DNA of 64,000 bases from Heterobilharzia americana. Its lineage: Eukaryota; Platyhelminthes; Trematoda; Strigeidida; Schistosomatidae. The stretch covers positions 62,001-126,000 of the forward strand of contig CALYCZ020000116.1 in NCBI GenBank assembly GCA_944470555.2, given 5' to 3'. The notes below the pieces were generated by a model. The model was not told the origin of the DNA and did no database searches. It worked only from the letters and a program-made list of their open reading frames with translations. The position numbers and the translations under genes are program-made. This document shows positions 23,809-36,100 of the stretch, one piece after another; positions within the stretch are counted from its first letter, which is position 1, and each line of letters opens with the position of its first letter.

Positions 23809-26800
23809 CATACTGAAATAGAAAACGCTTGTCTTAGCATCCCTGTTAACAGGAAATGTAGGTTCAGAAGTAATATAGGAGCCAGCGAATAACCTTAAGT
23901 ATTTAAACACAAATAACAGTGATTATGAGTTTTCTAAAGGAATTCGATTTATTTCAGCCTGCAGTTGAAGGGTTGTTGGCTGCTTTACTATAGTAATTTT
24001 GAAATCTGTTGCAGTGTTCTACCGTAAAAACAACTCAATAACTCTTGTAAATGAAGCACGTTATGAAATATTCAAACGCAAAAACTTCTTGAAAAGCAGA
24101 GTTCAGACATTGCTCTGATTTATTCTTCACAAGCAAATTTTGAACGTATGCTCTTAAGAATATTCCTGATGTTACTTACGTAAATACTGCGAATAATATA
24201 TGTTCACTTTACGGGAGAAAATAAAAATTGTATAAAGTCTCCTATAAGCCAGTTGAAATCTATAAGCAGAAGTGATGTAGGCCGTTGAACAATAATCTTG
24301 TCAGTCGAACAACGCATATTTTTGGAAGAAAGATGAATTACCGCAAACTACTATTAAGATATTAGTAGCATTAACTGCATATGATAATGTGACAAAAATG
24401 TCAATCCTCGAGCTAATCAAATTTCTGGACGGTCATAATGGCAACGAAAATCTGGACAGACAGTAAAATCCGGGAGATTAACTCACTTATTAACTTTTAA
24501 GTGAACCTATTCACAATAATTCTATGCAACACACTTCTCTCGTACTTAATCTAACAGTGAATATACCTTCTTGATAATGCTGCATAACTTAACGTGAACT
24601 GTATGGAAAACGCATTGCCATTGGTCTGCAGTTTTTTCAAATATTTATTCCTTTGCACCACAATATCTAATTCTGATGGCGTTAATCTATATTGCTGTGA
24701 ATGATAACACTTGAATAGATATTCACTTGGATTACATGATTATGTGGAAAGTTACAGATTCTCGAAATCGTCAGTGTGGGTTCTTTTGGTAGCCGAAGCT
24801 ATAAGCATAAGAATTTATGGTAGAATAAACGTTTATCTAGCATAACGGGGCATCGCGCAAACATGTCGACTGCTTGTAACAAAAATTTGGAATTTTGAGC
24901 AACCTTGGTACCACTAAGGGTGAAAAAAGAAAGCATGACTAAAAACAACCTAAACTTAAGCACTCTGTACATGCTGAAAAGTTGTATTTTCTTGTTCATT
25001 CATAACTTGTGTAATCGGATGTTTTTTATCAAACTAAATGACCTCCTTCCTGTACCATTCAGATCCCGTAAAATCTTGTACATTTTCCAACATATATCAC
25101 TGTGATGATGCTTGTAAACTGGCTTCTCTCATGTTAAATTACTGATATGAGAATAAAATATTTATTTATTTATTCATATTAGCTAAATAAATCGCTCAGT
25201 AGTGAACTTCCACGGAAGCATAATCCAAAAAACTAATGACAACCCATGAAATATTATCTAAAAAAATAAAAAGGGTATGCATAAAATATGTATCATGAAA
25301 AAATCTGCAAAAATCTATATTTGATTATTGTAGATGACGAAAATTGTTTACAATCTTGACAGTGCCAACTAATAGGTTACTTACAGACATTTAGAAAATA
25401 TACAAAAAATATATTTTAACAATGCATATATGACAAAAGGAATCCATGGATATCAAAACTTGCAAAAAAATATTCTACTTCTGTTGAAACGAGGTAATTT
25501 AGCAAACCAGTCACATGTTCATATATGTGTATATCAAGATTCAATCAAACATCTGTCAAGATGAAGAGATGTTTTTGATCTTTCGCTGTGTTATCTTTTG
25601 AAAGCACTTATTACTGTTTCCCTACCGAAATTGACTACATATTAAAACAACTAGATGTGTGTGTTAGTACAGTCAAAATTTGTGAACGTTTGTAAATTTG
25701 ACGCTAACACTATGAAAAAAAATTACATTTCTCCTAGGATGAGATTAAAATATAGCTTGATAATAAACCTATTATTATTTTGCAAATGAACTGTGAAGTA
25801 AAAATACAGGCAGCATTCGTCCTTATTGCCAGTTATCATCTAATTACTTTCAGATCAAAGAGGTGATCAACCCTTGTTGAAGAAAGCTCTAGATGGCTTT
25901 AGTCCAGAATTCGAGTTCTTTTTGGTAGCTGCAGGAAAAAATAGAGATTACTATATTGCGTACAACACTTTAATCTTGTTTTCGGTTATCGATAAGAAGC
26001 CTCACTCAATTTTACTAATACAATAATTTTTATTATTAGAAGTCAACAACAACTAGTTTAAGGATTAAAATAATAACGGCTGAAATCAGCTTAACTGGAT
26101 GCGTACAAATTAACAAGAAATAACTCAACAATTAAATAATCCATCAGTCATATAATTATTGCGAAAGAAAATAGAAAAAACTCACCTTAACCCCCAAGTG
26201 AAAACAACTACATTATAATAACCGGTTATAAATTATGGAAACACAAAATTCCCAATACATATAATAAAGAGAAGTGTCGGCCAAATAAGTTGATTTTTTT
26301 GTAGTATTTCAGTGATTTTTAAAGGAAAGTGTGAATACGGAGAAATTGTCACCACTTTTCGGAAATTAAACTGAAGTGTATAAATTCTACCAGATACTTC
26401 TAATGTAACCAATAAAAATCAACTTCTCGAAGACCTAGTTAAAATCGAAATCTGTAGACCAAGTGAACGTTTATCACTGTTATTATATGAGTATAGGAAG
26501 ATTAAGGACAGCAAGGTTTTATAGTTTCAAGTGTTACACGCCTTGTCGATGAGGGCCATCATCTTCAAAACCTATAGATTAAATCGAATTAACTAACTCA
26601 AATCTCAGTTACTACAATTATCAGCCTTCTAGTTTTATGAATACATTTCAAAGTGGCCGACAGAATTAGGTCACTGTTTAGAGCTAGATAGCATGATTTC
26701 ATCTCCACAGCGATGAACAATCAACTTATTTCATTTTCTTTCAGCAAACTGTCAGTTTCGACTCTAATCGCTCAATTATAACACCTCTAACATAAGCACT

Positions 26801-27871
26801 AGGTGCAGCGTGTTTTTATCTTTGAAGAGATACTGACGCCATCCAGTCTAAAGAAATTTTGGTGACGGGTAGCAGCAGACGCAAAACCTAAATCTTAGGC
26901 TTCTGAGTGATCCCAAAAAGCACAATAAAAATTTATCAGCTAGAAATGGAGGATAAAAATGTTCAGCCAGGTTTATTAAATAGGGTTGTTTAATAAATCA
27001 AGTCTTAACTTAATTACACTAATCATTCGAATCGTTCCAGTGACTGGACTTTAATAATTTTTAAGAAGGTTAGGCTGAGTACTCAAGTGATCCTTGAGTG
27101 TGTCACATATAAAATACATCAAGGTATCGGCTTCATTCAAACAAAATAAATCAGTCTTTAAGAAATGAACGTATGCCAGATAGACGACGACTGGAAGGAC
27201 CAAAACGATATCAGATTAAGTGAACTACTGATACTCAAATTAGGTATTCTTGATTCACATGTGATCAAATCTATTTAGATCAAATCTTGTACTAAAGCTA
27301 GTAATCAGATAAGTATACTTTGTAACGATCTTTGCACCCTAAAAAGCATGAAAACTCATAACTGATGCCTTAAATACTGAGAGACCATTTTAGCTTAGTC
27401 GATCATGAAACTCATGTGAATCAAAATAAAGTTTATAGAGATATTTTACTGTTTCAATCTTTATTGTTGTTCTATTTATTTCCTGCTTAACTGTTTCAGT
27501 TCATCATTTACATAAGTTTGTAGTCAAGAGTTTATGAAACTGAGAACTTTGTCATCTTGAAGCAAGTTATTCGTCAGTCATAAATTCTGTGACTATCATG
27601 TTTGCAGCAAAATATTTTAAACCGTTAAAAGTTTCGGATTTTATAACTCTTTTTGGCTTGACTTCATAGTTTACTCTGTGTTCTTCTCTATAAAACTCTG
27701 CCTATCGCGATGTATATGTTTTGTCAACGAATCCATTAGAATATTAGGACAAGTTATTTCCTGCTGTTGACTGTTTTAAACTGGATGGATCAGCCTCTGT
27801 CGGTTCTGGGTTCTTATGTACATGCCTTTATATAGCCAGTGATTTCATTTTGATATTAAAGATGAATAATG
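23809..27871. other. AT-rich intergenic DNA, no supported gene
   Basis: Long AT-rich stretch with only short chance frames (for example 24799-25105 on both strands). Confidence 0.45.
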
Positions 27872-28175
27872 ACTGTTGGTGGTTCCCAGAAGGCATACCC
27901 CGTCCTGGTTAGGACTAGTCGGCTCACTATGTTTGAGTCTCATTGGGTGATGATGTTCCTATGTAGACTGAAATCCAGCAGTACGACTGACTACCCTTAC
28001 TCCGTAAATTAGTGTATAACGCTCCTGTACCTGAAGCGACAGGTCTGTGATTTCGTTCTCAGTGGGGAAAAGCAGTTAAGGTGCATCCATCTTATGAGTC
28101 TCGAAAGTGGCGTCTTGCATCTCACTGCTAGCCACTATCTACACCTTATGCATAATATACTCTAAGTGGCACACA
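27872..28175 (+). repeat. Smα-like SINE with degenerate hammerhead
   Basis: About 300 bp whose final third aligns with the hammerhead region of the schistosome Smα repeat, known to be transcribed by RNA polymerase III and to contain a self-cleaving ribozyme. At 28079-28133 one sees the helix I strand AGGTGCATCC, then CTTATGAGTC for the core CTGATGAG, a CGAAA box, GTC at the cleavage position and a CACTGCTAGCC tail. Helix II is almost wholly deleted, so it should not cleave. The left boundary is approximate. Confidence 0.6.
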
Positions 28176-31100
28176 TCTAGGAAGCTGCATTTAGTCTGAA
28201 CATTCCGTCTTTCAAGGAACTCTGTTTCACTTTTCATTTCTAACTGGTTTGGTATTTCTTTCCCTAGAGCATTCAAAATCACTCAACTTACTATGAAGTC
28301 ACAAAGAATTGCTAAGCGTTGCTAACTTTGGAAACCATTTATCTGAAACTTGTGAACTGCATGAATCTAAATTTACTTTCTACGGGATAAAATACTGCAA
28401 TTCTTAACCAATAAAGTTGGCTGAATATTTAAGCACAGATGATATGATCTGTTATCTATTTGACCCAATATACAGAAATAGCCATATCTCACACAGACAG
28501 TAATCGAATGAAAGTGACAGTTAAAAGATATGTTACAATGTAATAAGTTACTAGTATTGCTTGGGAAAAGAAGTACAAGTGGATATGTCTTGATATTTAT
28601 TCGAAAAGGTGATAGTAAACAATTGAAATAAAAAACAATAATAAGTTAAATTATCCGTCTTTATAGTATGCATTTTGAAAATCCTGCTCAACAGAATAAT
28701 GCTCAGTTAGAATAATCAGGAACAACTAGCCAATGATTTTCCCATCGTAGTTTTGTTTGCATAAAAGTAGCACAAATTAGATACAACTTAGTGGAATATG
28801 TGTCATACTGACAGAAAAAATCATGCCTTGTTTGTGGTTTAGTAAAGCAAAGGTTACAGTGAATAGCTAAAGTTTTTCAGCAAAAATGTTTGTGTTTTAG
28901 TAAATTTCAGTGAATTCGCTAAATGTTATGGTTTTCGGTCTTCGACATGTAATGATTCAAACTAAGTTTAAAGATACAACTCATTCTAATAGATATTATC
29001 CATTCCTTTAAAGAAACATCTCTTAAAAATCATTGCTGTAATTGAAACAAAGTGAAAGTAAAATCTTAGCATTCCTGTAAGTGAAACAACTTTCCATTAC
29101 CTTAAACAAAGTGGTTAACACTAGACAGACTGACAGACAATATCAGCATAGAACCAGATATTTATGCATAGCGACCCAAGTTCCCATGCCTCTTATCAAC
29201 TCATCAAGCAAGAATACATCAATATGAAATGTAAAGAAATAACGAAGAAATCAGTCAAAAGTGGTTGATGAAATTCAAATCAAATGTTAAAAGATATGAA
29301 ATTATGATTGGCTTAGGTTTCGTAAGCAGTCAACACGTTGTCACATAATCCCAGGACTAAAGGGGCTTATTTTAAGCAGGCACTTTGCCATCTGCTCGAT
29401 CGTCAATTAAAAGCACGTATTATCAACATTTAACTGTTATTTTCATAAACTACGACTTTCTTATGAATAAATCAATGGCAGGTGGAAGACTACTTGACGA
29501 GTAAACTAGGAAACCTACATTTTATATGCATATATTCCCCTCTTTACATCAAAATCCTAGATGAGACAGTGAAAATAATTTACTTTAAATCATACTTTAT
29601 ACTCAGAATCAACCTAGTGTTTTGTGAAAGCTATATATGCAAGCTGGAGTAAAATGAGCTAATTTGACGCGACTATGCCAATTTCATATCAACCTATTCT
29701 TCTTGATGCATTCATGACCAACCTACTAGTGCGTGAAGTGAAAATAGTATTTAAAGATCCCAGATTCTTTGCGTGATAGTCGAACTGTATTTTCCCTATG
29801 CTTAACAATATTAAAAGTAATTCTAGACTGCTTTAGACTTTTTGACAGCTTGGATGAAGCATCTTTTTCAGAAAGAACTACATCCTACAAAAATTATTAA
29901 AATTTCTTACATCTATTCATAAAGAAAAATGACAGTGGCATGACCGTAAGCTATGCTTCTGGTCACCATGATATGTTTATTGATTTGGTCTGTGCTGCAG
30001 TCATGACTGGGAATATGTAAAAATAGAAGACAAGCACCAAACATTTGCTGGTCATTGAGGAGACGCAAAACAATAAACTGACATTAACAGATACTTTAGC
30101 CTTTCCCAAAGTACTGAGAATACGTTAGTTTCACCAGTGTTTGCTTAAAAGCTGGAGAAAATGTATCAGTTAGGACACTGGCTGACATCGAAAAGTTTTA
30201 GTATTCAGGTGAAAAATTTGATGACTAGTTAATTTTCCGAAACTGTATCCATGTGAAATACAAGATTTTTAAAAAAATTTTCAGGGAATTTCTAAAGGTG
30301 GCACAAATAAAAATTCTACTCTCAAAGATTTCAGGATTTATTCAACAAATGTTTTTGTTTATCACGTCTCAGAGCGGATAGGAAAGTTTTAGCTAGCTCT
30401 ATCTGAAACCCATTCAACAACTGCTTGTTTAATTAATCACACGGTCAATAAACTGAACCATTTGACAGTAATGCTAGATGCTATTTTCATGCTGACTAAT
30501 TCCTGTAATGTCCTTATTTGTATTCTTGAATTCAGCATTACTTATCAAAGCGGGAAAAAAAAACAGAAACAAACTTCGATCCATTTAATGGATCGAAATA
30601 CTGCGAGTAACCTGTAGCTAAGCATCAGTCATTTATTCTCAAAAGTGATCATTCACTATATAATTCATTCAGAGGAAACTTTGAAGATTTTCGTTGAATT
30701 AAAAAAAGTCACCGAAAATGATTTTTGATCATACTGTGTTGCTAAATATACTACAATCAAATGATTTCAGCCTTACCTCATATATAACGAATAGATGTTG
30801 TATTCCCCAAACTTTAATCTTAGCAACTAAACTTTGACGGTTATCTTTTCAGTTCACATTTCTAAGTCCAAAGGTGATGGATTAGTCTTGCTTTTATTTG
30901 TTTTTAACAAAAGTCTTTCTTTGCAACATTCATCACTCCTTTTCCACTCCACATACAATTTTCTTGATAAACGTAAAACCACCAGTAGTATACATTCCTT
31001 GTTATAATTTCGGCATCCATTTGGTCACAATTTTGCAGTTTTCTCTGCTTCACTTTATTAGTTTTTTTCTGTTTGACAGAAATGTTTGTTCAGATATTAT

Positions 31101-31278
31101 CGATGTTTAAAGTATCTAATTACTGAAATAATAATAAAAAATCAGTTGAAATGACTTGTTATTCTTTCTTTTATGCAAGTACATATACATGAATAACACC
31201 TGTGATACAAGAGGCAAGCTTGAAAATAAACAGTAGTAAGGCATTTTCTGATTAAAATACACTATATAAAAGTCACTA
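28176..31278. other. AT-rich intergenic DNA, no supported gene
   Basis: No gene is seen. It holds a short perfect palindrome at 30575-30597 (listed separately). Confidence 0.45.
30575..30597. repeat. Short perfect inverted repeat
   Basis: Ten-base arms TTCGATCCAT and ATGGATCGAA separated by TTA. It could form a hairpin. No function is evident. Confidence 0.9.
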
Positions 31279-32452
31279 CTTCATCGACTTTGAGAAAGTC
31301 TTTGATAGCGTCGACCGACAAGTAATTTGACAGTTGCTTCAACATTACGGTTTTGGTGCCACAAACCTTTATCAACCTCATTCAACAGCAGCTATATGAA
31401 GACGCCACATGCCACTAATTCACAATGGGAAGCTCAGTGATGCCTTTGAAGTGAAGTGAAGACAGGAGTGAAACAAGGCTGCCTACTGTCACCCATGACA
31501 TTCCTGAGTGTGTTGTGGTCGACTGGATCATGCAACAAACCATGAGGAGCGGGAAGACGGGGTTACGCCTGACCGTGGAAAACAACCTAGAAGATTTGGA
31601 TTTCGCCAACGACGATTTGTGTCTGATGTCACACAAACTTCAAGAGCTACAGGTGAAAACCAACAAGTTGACAGAAGAGGTGAGGCAGGTCAGCGAAGAC
31701 GGGACTTCAAGTGAATACAGAGCTGACAGAGGTGATGAAAATACCCAACCAACGCCACCACCACCAACAACAACAAGCACTAATCACCATGAACGGGAGA
31801 AACTCAAACGAAGTAGCCTCCTTCACCCATCTAGGCAGTACTGTTTCAACTACAGGCGGCACAGACGAGGACGTCGAAGCCACGATCGAAAAAGCAAGAC
31901 AGGCGTTCAATAACCTGAAACCAGTGTGGAGATCTACTGCACTCAGCATGTGGAACAACATCCCGATTTTCAACACCAATGTCAAGTCAGTGCTCCTGTG
32001 TGGTTCAGGAACTTGGGGCGTTACGTAAGGCATTTCCAATAAACTACAGACATTGATCAACAACTGCCCACGCTGGCTCGTTACTGAAGATCAGATGGCC
32101 AGAATAATGAGGATAAGCAACAAGGAACTGTGGCTGGCTGGCAACGAACCAACCAAGAACCCATTGCTCAACAATATGCATGTGGAAGTGGAGATGGATT
32201 AGATTGAGCATACACTGAGAAGGCTGACTGGAGACATCACGAATCAGGCCCTCGAGTGGAACCCCGATGGGAAACGACGAGTTTGATATCCCATCTGAAG
32301 GTGGCACGGAGGAGATGGTTTGAGGAGGAAATGAGAGCTTGTGGGCTGTCGTGGAGCCGGGTTCAAAAGATTTTAGAGAACAGAGTGCTTTGGAGACGTG
32401 TTACTGAAGCCCTATGTTCTATTGGGAACCCAAGGGACAAATAATATTATAA
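31279..32452 (+). pseudogene. RTE-type LINE copy C, 5'-truncated, dead
   Basis: Plus-strand copy of the same LINE family. It begins at FIDFEKVFDSVDRQVI (about 31280-31330), where an in-frame TGA follows, then FEVK near 31447 and GCLLSPMT near 31480. The catalytic box reads FANDD at 31602-31616, a mutated version with one Asp changed to Asn. A His/Gln tract lies at about 31757-31783. The connector and thumb region is readable to about 32028 (TYLGS-type block, KARQAFNNLKPVWRS, FNTNVKSVLLCGS), and the C-terminal WRRWFEEEMR-type tail runs to an ACAAATAATATTAT 3' end at about 32438-32452. Several reading frames are needed to follow it. It overlaps no other gene. Confidence 0.85.
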
Positions 32453-32924
32453 AAGTCCCTGCTTTTATTAGGAGTGTATACTAAAATGCAATTGTGCACA
32501 AACTCTTTGAAGTAAATTTTCATCCGCATGGTTTACCTTCAGAAGTAGTGAGTGTTTGCTTTAAAGGAATGTCACTATACTAACTGATATACTATTGATA
32601 AGTTCAACTGAAAATCGTACATCAGAAGACTTTCCTATCAACAATCCAATAGACGGAGAAACTAATGTAGATACAGAAGAGGTGTTTTGGTTCTGTTCTC
32701 CAAACTTCACAATATTATACAAAGGATTATTGGATCAAAAGGAAGAGATTGGTATACAAAAGTGCATGGAGGGAGAAGCAACTTAAAACTTGAAGGTTAG
32801 TGAAAATGCTAGGAATTCCTAAGATGTCAAATTATGAATACATCTGTGCTATTGTGATTGATTTTCAGCCATATCACCAAGAATACATTACCTGGTTACT
32901 TAAGAGTAACCAATTTCATGTAGT
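32453..32924. other. Intergenic stretch, no supported gene
   Basis: Contains one 63-codon frame (32595-32786) with a TGG-containing acidic composition but no recognised motif. Length is within chance. Confidence 0.35.
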
Positions 32925-33145
32925 CTAGTCAATTCGCAGTGTGATAACGTCTCTGACTGCAAAACTGGTTGACACGGGTTCGAATCTCAGGCTGGACATC
33001 AATTCCGCCTTGCTGACGTGTACCGAAAAACACAAAATCTAGGTCCACAGCTTCCCTCCGATCACCTCCATCCAACTTACATCACCAAAAAGTTCCATCC
33101 AGTGATTTCTATTTTCCTAGGGAAAATAGTCAGGGAGTCTTCACC
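32925..33145 (+). repeat. tRNA-like SINE with decayed hammerhead (copy 1)
   Basis: The 5' part looks tRNA-like, with a polymerase III B-box match GGTTCGAATCT at 32977-32987. It is followed by a decayed hammerhead-like core, CTGACG, a stem and CAAAATC, at about 33012-33040. The same arrangement recurs at 57690-57900 and 58300-58500. Confidence 0.65.
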
Positions 33146-36100
33146 TCCCTAAATGGCAGAGACAAGTCAAAGACTTTGTTGACATCTTCTGATATCTTAA
33201 TCTGGACCTCCTTTTGCATTCTTGCCCAATCATAGGTTTACTGTCACTGTACTTCAAGGCAGGCAGTGCTTTGACATGCACTGCACATGTTCACGACACT
33301 TCAGTTAATGTTGGCTAAGAGCCTCATGAAACGAGTTTTCCTATTTGCCTGGTCCTATTTGTCTAATATCGATATTCCATAAACAGTGATTTTACCATTC
33401 ACAGAGGAATGCTGGAAAGAAACCTTTCTCCAAAACTTGTATCCCATTCATATTTTCTGTTTCCAACAGTAACATCTCATGGTCATGGACAAAGTGGGAT
33501 GGAGATCAATATACTAGTCTTCCGTTAAGTAGACTGATATTTCATTGCTACGACAGGAGGCGTAACTTGGAAAATGACTTGTCGTCTCTCTGTATCCGAG
33601 ATAAAATTTCATCAACAACCGTCCTATTTGAGTAGCAATGTTTGACTGCATCATTATTGTTCCCTCCACTACTCTTTGTTAAATGGCTGTGCAGGTAAAC
33701 TAAGTCTGAGTAGCAATTCATAACCTTGACCAAATAAGAGACTGGTATCAATAGTTTTTGAAAGTTTAACAGTAAAACAGTGATAGATTCCATTTAATGA
33801 CATTGCGTTCAGCTAGAAATCTTTAAGTTCGATAAGATTTTCAACCGCTTTCCAGTTGGGATTTCCTCGGTTTTTTTTTGACTCATCTACGCTGAATTCG
33901 CAGGGCTAACCATCATTATTGTTTCCTCTATCCCACTATGCACTATTAGATACAACATAGTTTGATATTCAGTGGTTTTCTACAGTTTCCTTAAACTGTT
34001 TATAAGTTGCATATGGTAGCTTTATTTCGCAATGCACCATTCCACGCTTCTACTAATTTAATCCTAGTTAAATGGAAAAACAATCTCCTTTGGAAAATAT
34101 TTTAAGTCACCTGAGTCAAAATTTGAATGCAGTGATGGTCTGCCACATCCTCACTTATTGCTTAGACAGTTAACGAGTGTAATTTATAAGTCGAATCACT
34201 CTATAACTGTCAAAAATTTCCATCAAGACTGAAGGTGGACGACTACGTTTTCTGAAGTTAATTAAGAAGAGATATTTCAGTTGCTGTTCATCTTTGACTG
34301 TCAGAATATAAGTCAGAGCTTTTTAATACAATAAACGGCTACAGGCTTAAATGTAAGTACTGTGGTTGGTACCTTTAATCCAACTTTATTCAAGATTTAC
34401 TAATTAATAATTTTTCGACTCTACTATATTTGAATTCTGATTATGAATATTACCTGGTGTAATGAATTAATCGCAGCTGTTTTATACATCATCGACAAAA
34501 GATTTATTCAGCAAGAATACAACACAGGAAGCTACTGACAGAAGTCTATTGAAGTTAAATTGTGTGTATCTCGAAGTACCAGATTCTCTCATGGTACTGG
34601 TTATCCTTAACTCGGCTGATAAAAAGTATCATTGTACTATATTTTTGTGAGAAACTCAACCTAGGTATTGTCATTCAGTTTAGAACTGAGGCAGGGAATA
34701 TTTTCATATGTATTACCTTTAAAAAATTATGTCAGCTTAATTAACAGCCATCAAAAATGACAAATCATGAAACAAATCACCTGTCTTAATTACTGAACAT
34801 GCGATGGTCACGTGCAGTTTAACATTTTATGTGTTAGCCCAATGTTGAAATAAGTATATTTGATTGTCATTGATCTTTTAAAGTTTGGCAAAACACCATT
34901 CACTCATCACCATTATATAATTCTTATGTTTAATTGAAAATTGATTTCGAGTCCTGCCCATAGTGGTATCATTTAAAAACTAACCAAAACGTGAAAAATT
35001 CTTGCTTGCTCCATACTTTACCCGGTGAAAGTTGTTTATTTGATGAGGAATTTTGAAGTCTATAATATTTGTGAATACAACATAATACTCCGATCTCATA
35101 GTAAAACTTTTAGTATTGTAGATTTTCTGGGAACACTGGCCTAGATATATAAACACTTTGTTCTTCTTCAGTACCCTAGTTTATCTACTTTGTTTCTGTA
35201 ATGTATGTCTGAATATATATATATAATCTAATGCTAGCAGCCCAATGCATTCTGAATTCCTCATTTTCATTACAACTATGTAAATAAGGCCTTATGAACT
35301 CCTGTAATCTTAACACTTTTCCTAACCGTACATACTGATGTTTAACTTAAATTCCACTGTGTTCTTCATTGAGATTTTTGGGTTATATGATACTAGATGT
35401 TTCATGGTTGAAACTGACAGAAAACTCATTATTATCGAACGAGTTTTATCTGTAGTTCTTGGGTTGAAATTTTCTATGGACAAGAGATCAACTTTTCAAA
35501 TGAGCTCCTAATTTCAACAACAGTAGTCCAACGATACTAGCGCAAAGTAGTTATTGTACAAAATTTCTTTGAAGGGAATGAACATATTTAAAATACTTTC
35601 ACCTTCAAAACTCATGAGCTTGGTTTTGTTAACTTCAGCACTCTGTGAAAGATGTCTTAATGCTTGTGGATTGATGGAAAAGTAAAACTATCACTTTTAT
35701 TTCTATTACTATCAACTAAGTAGGATTGGACAGAAGTTATAATATTCATTAGTCCCACTTTTACCGACCATGTTGGTGGATGTTCTTTAGCATGTTTCGA
35801 TATGGACTGAGTAGTTTATCTCAGATGAATGACTCAAAACGACCAGTTGAAGTTATAAGTAGATAGTGACATTGACATCTCTTATTGTGGTAAGATGCTT
35901 ATGTTGTTTAAAGTCAATCTTAGGTTACCAGCAGTAATTGTCTTGCTTATCCAGCACCGGGGCTGGTCTTCATTTCTGTCAGGTTATCATGGTTCGAATT
36001 AAAGTTTATGCATATATTAGTCTTGCAATAGGTAGAGGATACTTGCTCTTCCATTCTTCTGTATGAAATTTTCTAAATATCCACTTTGTCCATTATTATG

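Noticed and set aside
31707..32063. 118-codon minus-strand frame with a Trp-rich run
   Set aside because: Antisense to LINE copy C; the Trp run is the complement of the His/Gln tract.
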